Assembly: GCA_949126835.1 (NCBI GenBank)
Contig: OX421507.1
Coordinates: 8,646,121-8,710,120 of the forward strand
Direction of reading: 5' to 3'
DNA: 64,000 nt
Source: Anisus vortex
Taxonomy: Eukaryota; Mollusca; Gastropoda; Planorbidae
Shown: one piece after another, positions 1 through 12,300 of the stretch
Position numbering within the stretch: the first letter of the stretch is position 1
How the letters are laid out: the number at the start of each line of letters is the position of its first letter
Position numbers and translations under genes: made by a program
Notes under the pieces: model-generated
Databases searched by the model: none
Seen by the model: only the letters and a program-made list of their open reading frames with translations
What the model was told of the DNA's origin: nothing

Positions 1-3000
1 GAAACGTTAATCTTCTACCTGAATTGCAGGATCTCTTTGTTTATTTAACAAAATATATATAAACAATTAACAATGAAAATAAAGACACTATAAAAATGTA
101 TAATTGAAGTATATTACGGTTGTGTTTACAGAGACCTACGGATTTAAAGAAATTGGTGTTTATTAAAACGAACAATAAAAGTTGATTATATCGTAGTTGT
201 GAATATTATCTGCACTTGGTTTGCTGCGTCTGAAGAGATATGGGTATTAAAGGGGAGCACAGACTGACCTGCGTCACTTATTATATTATGGAGTTGATGG
301 TATAAAGCAGGGGTCGGCGACCAGACTTGGCACGCAGAGCAATTTTAACTGGCAAGCGGAAAACCCACAAAAAAGGCAATTGAAATCTCTTTTACAAAAA
401 AAAAAGATCAGCATGACTTTATGACTGTTGGCACCCGAATGAGTTGAAATTTCTACCTTGGCACACTAATATCAAAAGTATAGAGTTTATTTAAAACGTC
501 TACAATATTCACAAGTCACTAAAGATCAAAGAACGAATAACAGTTTTACAAAACAGTGAATCCAAAGTACGATTCAATAACTGAAGATCAACATTGAAAA
601 TAAATGAGAATTATAGGTGTTAAGCATACTAGTCAACTGATTGTTTCAACTTACTTTTTTTAAGGTTCCACTTTCAGTGAATTTATTTACGTGTCTTATT
701 ATGAAGATGCCAAAGACGCCACGTGGTCTTGAACCAATCCTATCCTCAACATGAGACTACATTATTTTAAGATATACCTTTGTTAAACATGTTTAAATAG
801 TGTTTACTATTGTTTACTGTATATTACTTTTATATTAAGTCGGTAGATAAATTTATCCGCTCTGTCTTATGCTGTTTTTTTTTTTCCGTAAGGCTCTATA
901 TTATTAGCTCTATATACAATTTTTCCAGCCTTGAGAATTATATCCGTGTTCTTAAGGGTTTTTGTTACTCTGAGCAAACATTATGTATTTTGGCAGCGCT
1001 ATATACGTATAAACAAAATATTATTAATACTGCTAAGGAACGACTTTCTCAACACGAATTCCCGTGTAACCAGGAAAACATGCTTCTGCACATTAACCGT
1101 ATGATTTTATCGTATCACAACCTTATTTAATAACCCCTTTAACCTTTTTCTCTCTAATTGTCTGTCTACTCTCTGTATCTGTCTATCTTGTTATCTGCCA
1201 AATTGTCTATCTATATATGAACTGTAAATATCTTCTTTTTTCTCCAAGTCTGGCACATGCCAATAGTTCTCCTATGTGCCTTTATTCCACTTCTTACTAT
1301 TTAATTTCACAAGGAATTGTCAAGGCAAACCTGCGAAACGTAACAAGAGGAACTAAGAAAAAAGACTGGAGGACAACATTGAGGGCGGGAAATGAATCAA
1401 TGCTATGCTAGGTGAAGGCCAATTAAACATGAGGAGTGGACGAGGATAGTCTACTAATAATAAGTGGCGCCCCAACAATATAAAAAAGAATATGCGACAC
1501 ATAGGATAGGCCTATGGATAACCATTGATTTATTTGTTAGAAAAATGCGCTACATTCTAAATATATCTGGCCATTACGTCAGAATCTGAGCTAATTTTAT
1601 CTAGTGACGTGAGAATCAGGAAGTGAAGATATTAGAGTTTATCACAGCGCTGAGGGCTGAAGTGTCCGAGATAAGTCGTGATCTTAAAGCCTGCGTGTTT
1701 TTATGTCTTTATAAAATGTGTGTAAGGCTTTGTTAAGGCAAGGGTTCTACAGGTCGTGGAGATAAGGTTTAACGTTAGGATGTAGTTTGTCGAAATCATT
1801 ATGTAACAAGTAACAATGAAATAATTTTTTTCTTACCTCTGAACAGGACAGTTTTGAGCTTAAATTGTATCACCCGTTCGCGTGAATGTTTAATTTTGTA
1901 AGGTTGAAATTGAAAGAAAAGAACGAAAAAATAAAAGCATGAATTTAGATTATTAGCAGTTGCAAACGTTTGTTTACTCAATATGTATTTGTAGTTTTAT
2001 GCCTGTGTCCGTATATTTTGTGTCTTATAAACTATTGTATCCATTATTTAAGCGTTAGTGTCTTAAAGGAATGATGGTTTGTTAACTAAAAATAAAATGT
2101 TGTAAAATTGAGAAAATGTATCACCAAGTTGACGTATATGAATGCCCCAAACAAACAATTAGCCTACATGGTTGTCTACATCAGACCAACAAGATAACCT
2201 AAATAGAGACTTATGCATTGTGCACAGCATTTTTCAGGTCCAATCTAAATTATTTTAACTAGTCGTTTAGGTCGGAGAAAAGTTAAAAATTATCCATAAC
2301 AATGCAATTTACCTTAGCCTAATTACTGGCTGCTGTTTCTGTTTTCGCTCAAATTCTGCTAATCCTTTTGGGGATTTCTGTTTTTAATATAAAACGATAA
2401 AACGATTTATGTGCCATAGAAATCCGACACTGCCTACTGCCTATATAGAACACTCATACACACAATCACACACTCGATCCGGCACATAATATACACACAA
2501 ACAGACACAGCGAGTTCAAATAGAACACTACACAGAGCACATAAGCACACAATCAAACATAGTTTCGTCACACAACGGAGAAAAATGTTTATCAATTATC
2601 AGCTTCAACTACAGATAAAAGAACACGTTTTCTGATCACTTGAGTGATTAAACAACAAACACAAATACTTTATTCTACGATTTAATGGGCCATATTATTC
2701 TTTGTAAAACTCTGTATTAACACACTGGCATTTGGTGTTAGAGAAATATACGTTTTTAAGTATTTAAAAAAAAAAAATACTTTGTAAAACCGAAACGTAC
2801 AGGTGCATTTTAATCCGCGGAATTTAGGATTTTGCCGCGGTTGGCTACTTTGGAATTAGGCTAACTGTCGTGAAGAAGACGTATTAATCTAACTACCGAT
2901 CAAAATTACACAATTAAATATGAATGAATCTGACTAAGCAAAGACTAAAACCACGGATAAGCGTAGGACGCAATACTTTTCCGTATAGAATGAGCGTAGG

Positions 3001-3062
3001 CTCAACTGTGTTAAAATTTATAAATCTTAATTCATTAACATTAGTCTAGCTATTAGTAGACT
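1..3062. other. intergenic, mostly unrecognised AT-rich DNA
   Basis: No coding exon was recognised. A truncated hAT-like terminus (about 308-480, beginning CAGGGGTCGGCGACC and rich in 'cttggcacac' type sequence) and a LINE 3'-end fragment (about 800-1040) lie here. About 2115-2190 resembles the DNA just downstream of the Ly6 gene. The ORFs of 60-106 codons in this part show no family features. Confidence 0.6.
800..1040 (+). mobile_element. LINE 3'-end fragment (family G)
   Basis: This segment shares with 40095-40345, 62225-62415 and the reverse complement of 47510-47720 the phrases 'gagaattat.tccgtttctta', 'gagc..acattatgt.ttgg' and 'agcgctata' followed by TTATT-type repeats. At 47.5-48.0 kb the same 3' sequence follows a degraded reverse-transcriptase C-terminus, so these are probably 5'-truncated copies of one LINE family. 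Confidence 0.5.
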
Positions 3063-3381
3063 TAAAGACTACTATAATATGGACCGCTTACTTTGATTTT
3101 TCTTGTATTTGATAACTTGAAACCCTATTTAGTTTCGGAATTTCCGATCGCACTACGTCCTCTAGACTTCCGGTTTAGTGATTCGCTAAGATTTTCTCAA
3201 TGAAAAATTAAGATTAAAATCAAAAGTTGTACGTTCTTATACAGCAGAAACATTTAGGCAAAGGTAAGGTACGTAGAAGTAATTTAAGACAGCCTTACCG
3301 GCAGCAAACGAAAAATAGAACATATAAGAACATATATAGAATATAAAAATAGAGCAAGCGTCCATCTTATTATAGACTTTG
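3063..3381. mobile_element. TIR element, 7-bp TSD family, copy 1
   Basis: Terminal inverted repeats of the family CAAAGACTATAATAAGATGG...(continuing 'accgcttgc') bound this 319-bp segment. The left end reads taaagactactataatatgg and the right end tccatcttattatagacttt-g. Flanks GTAGACT and ATAGACT match at 6 of 7 positions. The interior has no ORF, so the copy is non-autonomous. The interior block 'ttccgatcgcactacgtcc' is shared with copies 2 and 3. Confidence 0.75.
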
Positions 3382-5654
3382 ATAGACTCAATTTGTTCCG
3401 AATATACTGAGTCTCCTAAGAAATTAAAGTGTTTGCATTGATAAAAATTGATGAAGAAAAAATGTCTGCTAGTAAACAAAACTGTGATTTTCTCTGTAAC
3501 AATCAAACCTACGAGACTACAATGCCGTTTACTTCAACAGTTAAAAAAAAAAAAATAAACAACTATACTATCTTTAGGAACGTGATTTGAAAGTTTGTCT
3601 AGAACAACTTTATACGTAAGTAAATTTCAGCATCGTTTCGGCTAAAGCAAAAATCTGGGCATTAAAATGTCCAGACGTGAACGCTGTTGTGTGAATAATG
3701 ATTTATTATCGGTTAACGTTTCAGAATAAAAAGAATGGCATTTATATGAATTACTTTACGATAAGTCTCAAAGTTTTGAATTGAATTGAATTGTATTTTC
3801 GGCCTATCAACAGCGAAGGTTATATAAGGCCTTGTTAACGTTGTTGTCATGTTTTTCGTGTATCCATTTTATTTTTCTTATATATTTAAATTCTGTTGTA
3901 CAAAAGGATGTCTTTAATATAGTTTATTATATATTTTGGTTTAATTTTGCTGAAATGTTCAAGAAGAGTTCTACAGTAATAGTATTTACGTCGAATTTCA
4001 CAAAATGTACTGCATTCCAACAAAATGTGCCAAACTGTTAAGGTGACATTTCAGAAAGCACACTTTGTGTAGCCCAATTTCAGTACTACATTTGCAGCGA
4101 CAATTAAACAAAATAAGCTTGCTGATGAATTAACGATTTCTAGCCATGGTATATCTTGGGATTACGGGTATAAAGTTCAAAATGTACATTAAAAAATTGT
4201 TCTATCATCTTCGTAATATCTCTTAAATACATTTTCCTTGAAATGTAAACAAAAATATTATCCATTTGTCTAAAATCCCTACATATCTCAAATAAATATG
4301 TGTACGCAGACCCGAAACATAAATTGCAGCCAATATGATTTAAAGTGAGGGATTTGGGCAAAGGAAACAGTACAAATGGGCGTCCTTTAGTTAGAGAAAC
4401 TGTCCATCTGAGAAATCTACTTCGCATTAAATACATAGCGTTCTGGATAAACAACTATCTTGTACTCTGCTGAGGGTTTCTATTGGCTAGTAGGAAAGAA
4501 CTTTGACAGAGTGCGATTTCATGAACTTATATGACTCCAGTAAGTGGTTTAATATTTGGTAAATATTAAAATATTGTATAACTTGTACTGAGAGTGTCAA
4601 GCCCGTTGCCCATCATAACATTCCTGTCTAGGAAAGTGGGTGGCAAAGAAAATTTCGGTCTAGGACAGTGGATGGCACTGCGGTTCCACAAACTTCGTAA
4701 GCCTGTTGATTCACAACATACCTTGCTAAATTTACGTCACAGCATTTTTTGCGTTCCATTTAATAAATTAATTGTGTTAAGATATCTTCAGCTTTCAAAA
4801 ATTGAGAATTGATTAATATAGCACAGGTAGCTCATTTTATGCATTATCACACATATAAAATGCTTCATCGTCATGTAATGATATTTGGGAGCGAAAATGT
4901 GGCATCGATTACGCTATTTTAAAACTTCCACAAAACATGCCTTTAATAAACATTCATCTGATGTTAGAATAAGACTACTATTATAATAGACTATAGACTC
5001 GCAGATTTAAGGGGAAAAAAATATAATATGGAGGATGAAATTCAACAACAACATAATACTTTTAGATGTAAATAATTGATCTTTGTAATAGATTTAACAT
5101 ATAAAAATAAAATAAAATTGTTTTAAAAATCAGTCTAAACTTTTAAACATTTAAATTCAATCTTAAAAGTCACATACACAAATGAAAGTGTTTTAATATA
5201 CCGAATATAATGTTATTCGCATTAAATGTAAGTCACAACATAATGTGTTGCCCCCACCACGGGCTGAATAAACACAATCTTATACTATCATGTTAACATA
5301 TGGACTCCCCCCCCCCACCTCCCCCATTAACTATGCTCTAAGGTCCGTCTAAGGTTCGTTTGTTCACAGTTCAATATTGATACACAGCTTGCCATTGGAA
5401 TGTGTAGTCAAGAAAATTTAAAAGCTGCTTTTTTTTTGGCATTGACTCCAGGAGTTAGAAAATACTTTGTCCTAAATGACCGGCTGTAATTAAACGGATA
5501 CGGTGCATTTAGAGTTAGAAGTACAGTTCAGCACCGTTGCCTAAAGGGCAGTAAATTTCAAGGATGTCCCTCAACCAAGTGACTTGCTGTTTTGTTCGAT
5601 TCGTATGATGTATTCGTATTTGTATGTGTAATGATTACTTTCTCTCATAGGGAG
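3382..5654. other. intergenic, nothing recognised
   Basis: AT-rich sequence without a supportable exon. Small ORFs on both strands (for example about 4140-4454 minus) carry no recognisable motif. A C-rich run lies near 5307-5325. Confidence 0.5.
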
Positions 5655-5905
5655 GCTGCATTATCACAATTATACAATGACTTTATCACAAAGAGACAAT
5701 GGCATTGTTACAAAGAGACAGTGGCATGGTCACAAAGAGATTACTGTATTATCTCAAAGAGACAATGGCATTATATTAAAGACATGAAGCATTATCCCAA
5801 AGAGACAGAATCATTTTCTCAAAATTTCAATTTCACAAAGGCAGATAAAAATAACTCAAAGGGAGGTTACATTAAATCCAAGAAACAAACTGAAAGTGGC
5901 AATTA
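5655..5905. repeat. degenerate ~24-bp tandem repeat
   Basis: Variants of 'caaagagacaatggcattat' recur about every 24 bases from 5655 to 5810, then decay towards 5905. The array lies just beyond the 3' end of the Ly6 gene. The 112-codon plus-strand ORF across it is a by-product of the repeat. Confidence 0.7.
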
Positions 5906-5993
5906 CAACAATATCCAAAATGACATTTGAATTATCACCAAGTTGCCGTAGGAATGCCTAAAACAAACAATGACATGGTTGTCTACATCAGAT

Positions 5994-6322
5994 CTAGCCG
6001 AGATGTTGCATTGCCAATACCAGCGAGAACAAATACAGAAAGTATATGGGCAACAGGCAGATTCCACGGCAAGGATCCATGCCTTCGTCGTAGTCATAGG
6101 GCGAGGACGAGTTAGTTCTATTGCACGGCTTCTTAGACTCGGGCTGGGGTCCGTTGCAGAAATCCGTCTGGCAGAAAGTGTAGCAGACGAGTCTGTTGAC
6201 CTGGTCTAAGAATGCGCAGGTCGTGGCATTGTTTGCGGTCACGTTGTGGAATCGGGGGCTCGAAAAACCAGGGCTGAAAGTTTTCCCATCATGGCACCCT
6301 CGATGAAACAGTGACATTTTGC
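5994..6322 (-). CDS. Ly6-type gene, exon 3 (last)
   Basis: The acceptor tttatttcag precedes 6322. The exon encodes the last five domain cysteines including CYTFCQTDFCNG, a polar NRTNSSS spacer and a hydrophobic tail ending LFSLVLAMQHLG before the stop. An open frame continues upstream to about 6482, but that part is intron. Confidence 0.85.
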
Positions 6323-9300
6323 CTGAAATAAAAAAAAGAAACTTAAGAACTAGCGCTTGAAATATGATTATATGAATGAATTGGTACTTGAATAGATAAA
6401 AAAGCGAATTTGGCAATAACCTTATTTGTATAAACCAATAATTCAACCAAATTGCGAATTGGGGAATAAACTTATAAACCAATAACTATAATAAGTTGGA
6501 CCGCTTTCTTTGAAATTTCTGCTATTTGATAACTCGAATTACTTAGTTTTGGAATTCCCGATCGCACTACATCCTCTAGACTTCAGGCTTAGTAATTCGC
6601 TATGATTTTCTCAATGGAAAATTAGGATTAAAATCGAAAGTGGTTTAGAGTGGAAACCTTTAATCCAATCGTAGGACCGTAGAAGTAATTTAAAACAGCA
6701 TTTTGGTTTCGCTCGAAAAAAAAAAGAACATATTATTAGCTTTAAAAATTGAGCAAGCGGTCCATCTTGATATAGTCTTTGTACAAACCTATAGATGAAG
6801 CAAATTGCTAATTGAGCTATAAGCTTAATTTATTGTAGAAACCAATAAATCAACCAAATTGTGAATTTGGCAATAAACCTATTTCTATAAACCAAAGAAG
6901 GCAAGTTATTTTGCCTGTAGAAAATTTGAAAAGTTATAGTGGGTAGCGAACTTAGAGCAATCTTGTGCCAGTCGAGGACACTAACCACTCTACTAGGAAG
7001 GACACTTGTGTGAAGCGAAGTCGCAAAAGTAAATTAACTAGTGGTATTGGATTTGTCCACGCACATTGTATTTAATATATAGGTAATTAATAGTCTTTTA
7101 CTTATTTAAATAATTATAAAATCTAAAAAATCTAAGAAATCCAGAGAAACTTCACAATTAAAAAGTGATACAATCATACAAATATAGGCAATGTATTGTT
7201 TTTTTAAATCGAAAATTTAATTATGAAGAAAAATTGCAAAAGTTTAAACAAAGACAATACAGTCACTTGTCTTATAATTTACCAAATGAAAGTTCGATAA
7301 TCCAAGGCCATTCTACTTATATAGGTAACTTGTATATTATGTTTTTTGTTTCATTAAAGACTTCAATATTTTAATTGAATGCTCGGAAATCATCGTCTGC
7401 TTCAAAATATCATAGTATTATAGTGGTAATGTAAAAATTAGAATGAATATAGAATATATTATGGGAACAAACCTTCGAATTCTGCCGTTTCTATCATGCA
7501 GCGGTCCCACACAAGGTTTGCGGCTGAGCAGTCTTTCGCGTACGTGTGCCACGTTGGTAAGCCTCGAGAAGCGTTGATCAAACCTTCAATGTCATTGTAG
7601 CAATAGCCATCTATTCGAGTCTCGCCGCATTGGAAACACATCAGACTTTCTGAGAGAACACAAGACAAATTTAGAACTTGCTTCATAAGTAAACATCTTA
7701 CCTTATACAGGCACACGCTGTTAGGTTAAGATGGAATAGTATTATAACGCTTATCAAAATGCAAGGCTATACTATTACCACGGTAGCCGAGCGGCAGCGC
7801 GTTCGACTGGCGATCCGAGGGTCCTGGGTTCAAATCCTGGTGAAGCCGGGATTTTTTCCCAGGACTTGAGGGTGTCCCTGAGTCTACCCAGCTCTGATGG
7901 GTACCTGACATTAGTTGGGGTAAAGTAAAGGCGGCTGGGCATTGTGCTGGCCCCACATCCCCTAGTATGCCGTGGCCACAGAAACTGGTGAACGCTGCTT
8001 CACCGGCCCTATGATCACTTTGGTCCGAAGGGTACTTTACTTTTATACTATTACCAAGGCAAAGACAATGCTTCGTCTTTCGAACAAATTCAGAAAAAAA
8101 AGAGCTGCAAGTCTCATTACTAGCGAATATTCACAACTGACAAGAGTAACAGTAATAGTTAAATCCTTAAATCTAGAAACACTAGAGGACAGAAGGGCAA
8201 AGGTAGAGTAGTATTAATAAACAAGTCCTTAAATTTTAACTTAGAAATACAACACATTAACAATATGTTACAATGTTCAGATAAACATAAGCATGAACTC
8301 TTGTCTAATTCTCATAAATGTTCACAATGGAAGGGAATAGTATGATGGAATAATATTAACCCTTACAGTACCGTGCGCGTATATAGCGGAACTGAAAGCA
8401 GCATAGATAGAAATAGGTCGGTACGGGAAGGGTTAAAACGCTTTTCAAAATGCAAAGCTATACTATTATCCACTATTTATAAAGAAACATACATGTATTT
8501 TGTTTGGGGACCGACTGGGTAAAAATCAGGGCTGTGGAGTCGGAGTCGAGGAGTCGGAGGAAATTTTGAGTGCCTTGAGTCGGAGTGTGAGTCGTCAAAA
8601 AATGCACCGACTCCGACTTCTACTAAATTTAGATTGGAAAAAGGCAGGGCTTCATTTATTTTAAACAACCGATCAATAGGCATACAGACATTAGTGATGA
8701 GAAAGTAAAGTATCTGTTTCTTCCTCTAAGTCAGTGGCGTAGCCAGGTGTTGACGCTAGGGGGAGCGAACTTTTAGGAAAAAGGCCCCACTTTTAGAAAT
8801 TTTTCCAGATTAATAGAAGAACTAAGAATTTGTACATATCAAGTGTTATGAGAAAATCCTGTGCCCCAGGATACACACACTATGTAAAGTGCAGTATTTT
8901 TTTTAACCATTCACGATTTTTACTAGAAACTATGGGAATGATGGAAATTTCTTCAAAATTGATTGCATCTACTGCTCATTTTCGGGATGAGTATCTAGTG
9001 TCGAAAAATATTTATAGAATCAATGCGAATGCTTCTATAGGACTGAATTATTCTTCGTTTTAATTTTGAAATACGAGATAAATCGCCAATATAGAAATTA
9101 TTCAAGAGATTTAAAAAAAAAAATTGAGTTTGAACATTTTTATTTACTGTATCTATGTGTCAATTACAAAATATGATACGTTATATGAACGCTCTATTCT
9201 TTTCAATTTTTTTTCTCTCAGCCATTAAATTACCACGCCCAATGGTTATATCCTTAGCAAAAGGGATTCCTTTAAAACAAGTTATTTCTCTTCTTTTCTT

Positions 9301-12300
9301 CTTTCTTTTAAATTATGTGGGTAGGGCCTTTTTTTTTTTTTTTTTTTTTTTTTTATTTTTTTATTTATTTTTTTTTGCGAAGTTTATGTCACCATGTTTT
9401 TGATCACTACACGAATACGGCCGAGAAGGAGAAAGCCAGCGCGCTTTAAGTCACATTATTACTTTTCGGTGAGTAAACCAGACTTGAACCCCACCTTTTT
9501 GTTTGAGAATGTGAGCGAGCGTACTCTTTTGGGGCTCAGAGAACTAACTCTGCTGTGTCCACGCACCACTGATACATCACCGTAAAAGTTAGGCACAAAC
9601 GGTTGGCCATTCCTGTACACTCTAAGTTCCTGCTTATGACCTGGTATCCACTAGAAAAGGGGTCAGCAACCTAAGGCACGCGTGCTAAACTTGGCACGAA
9701 GAGCGATTTTCAATGGCACGCGAGAGACCTCCAAGAGGTGTTTTATTATTAATGAAAACAAAAACAACTATATTTTTCAGCAATATTTATCTTGAGTGAA
9801 ATCAATTTCACAACATTTAACTATATTATGTACTTCCCTTTACAAAGGCATATATTAAGATAGATTGTTGGGCTTTTTCAGAAGCACACCAAAGCACTCA
9901 AAGCGGAGTTTCAGGACTTTCAAATAGTTATTTTCATACCTAATTAAGCATAACTGGCTTAATCTTACCACGACCTTCTTAGTTGTAGATACTTTTTTTA
10001 TTTATTAAGTATAGGGTTATTGGCGATTTGAAAAACGTAGCCAGTTGAATTTTAAATCTTTAATGAAACGGTCATCGAAATGTGCCAAATTGTGAAATAA
10101 ACTCCGCAAGTTTAAATAGACAAAAATTAATGCAGGAAATGTTTACTTACAACTATTTAACGTAAATAATTTTTTTTACCTCTAATAATTAAATATTGTA
10201 ATGAATACCACAACGCTAGTTTATGTAAAGAAAAAATAATTAGTAATATTTGTTATATTACAAAACATTACTTGTTTGGCATCACTATTGAATCAAATTT
10301 AGAATCTTTATTTGAATTAAAGGGAGATAATTAGCTACTTTATTTCCGCTAATATTTCTATTATAATGTTTTTTAATTTTTAGTTTGTAAAAAACCAAAT
10401 GGTCTACAAATTAAAACTTTATAATGACCAAACTGTCAAAAAGTAGTTGAAAATTTTATTAATATTATATGACTAATATAATATATGCACATTTTTTTAA
10501 CATTACATTACTACCCAGTTGGTATGATAACTTTTTATCAATTCCGCTAAACATTGTTCAGATGAGAAGGCAGTGTTTAATAAGTAAATGAAAGAAAATC
10601 TTATAATAAATTCAAATAAGTATTACAAGTTGATGGACATGTATTTTGACAACTAAATGATAACCTTTACAAAATAGTTACCATAAATGCGAAAGTTTGA
10701 TAATATAATTTTGTATTTGGTATAAATGCTAATAAACAGGTTTTCTCTAGAGAATTCCTTTGCTTTTGGCCTTTGTCTAGCTACGGATTTAAATTACTTA
10801 CTCGTCTTATAAGAAAACAAGTATAATAGAGCAGGTTGACTTTAAGGCTGTTGGCTCTCTGAATGGTTTTGAAATTCTAGCTTGGCACACCATTAGCAAA
10901 AGGTTGCCGACCCCTGCTAGAGTGTGACATTCACTTCGTATCAAATTAAATTAAACTAAAATTAACTAGATCTAACAAGGTTCATTAATCATATTGTAAG
11001 AAATTAAATTGTTTAAATGCAATAAAAAAAATAAAATTAAAACAGTATAAATTGTGCTACATGTTAAAATTATTAAATTATTTTTTCCCGAAAAGGCCCT
11101 TTTTTTTTTCAAAAATGGTCGTAGGGGGAGCGGCCACTCCCCCTGCTCCCCCCCCTGGCTACGCTACTGCTCTAAGTCCCCATACCTACTAAAGTTCCGA
11201 TCCCAATTGTCATACTATAGCGGGTCGACACACAAAAAAAGTCTTTTGAACTAATTTGAAATGCGTCATTAGACTGAACGTCATATAGACTGCACGGCGC
11301 TGGTATTGATGACGCTATACAAGTGCCCAAATTACTAATTACCATTAACATTGTTTGTAATGATTTCAAATGCTAGGACATGGCACACGCGGTTTTCTCG
11401 GAATGCTAAACACTGCCTTAGTAGGCTATAGGCCTAGGTCATAGATCCTAAATAAAACGCATCTTAAGCTACTAGTGTACAATCATACCTTTATTAGAGG
11501 CCTAGAGATGCTTTTACACATTTACAATTATTTTGCGTTCAATAGGCCTACAAAAAAAAATGCCGCCTTTACGACTAATAAATGCACTACGCACGCAAAT
11601 CACAATTAGGAGCGGCAATATTTAGGCTATAGGGCCTACTTTTCATAGTGTTGTGTTCTGCTTAGGGATGTTAAACGAAAACCGGAATACCGGATTCCGG
11701 TTTTGAAACCGAAAACCGGTTTTCATTTTCAAAACACCGCGTCTGTGCTTTATTATTAACGGCACTATTAAATACACATTCTTTTGATTCTCTTTCAACA
11801 CATTATTTTACAAGTTACCATAAATATATGCCTCTTCACATGCTTCTTAATATTATGGTCAACAATAATCGGTAATTTGATTATCACAATTGAAAAATTG
11901 AAAACTATTATCGGTTTTAATCAATAAGCCCAGATTTTTTAAAATTCTATATAATTTTATGGTAAAGTGTACAAAAGCATAATGTTTTCACACAAATTAC
12001 CCCATTGAATGCCCTGCAAACACAAATTAAGTTTGAAGTATTTTTCAAATAGGCCTAATATAACCCGCCTACAAAACTAGGCACATTTGGCTTTTCCGGC
12101 TTGTGACTTGTGACATTGCGCGGGGGGGGGGGGGGGGAGGTGGTAACCGAAATCCGGTTTTTAACCGGTCTTATAGAACCGATAACCGGTTTTAACATTC
12201 CTCGTTCTGCTGTTACAGGGAACGCAGTGTCCATGTGTAACCTAGTCTCTCACTGGTAAGGGATTAACCGTTTGCCCCTTAGAGTCGCCGATCGTGACCT

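Noticed and set aside
4140..4454. Minus-strand 104-codon ORF
   Set aside because: No recognisable domain, and no splice partner or neighbour supports it.
9331..9376. Poly-T tract with flanking open frame as a gene
   Set aside because: Phe-rich translation of a homopolymer inside transposons.
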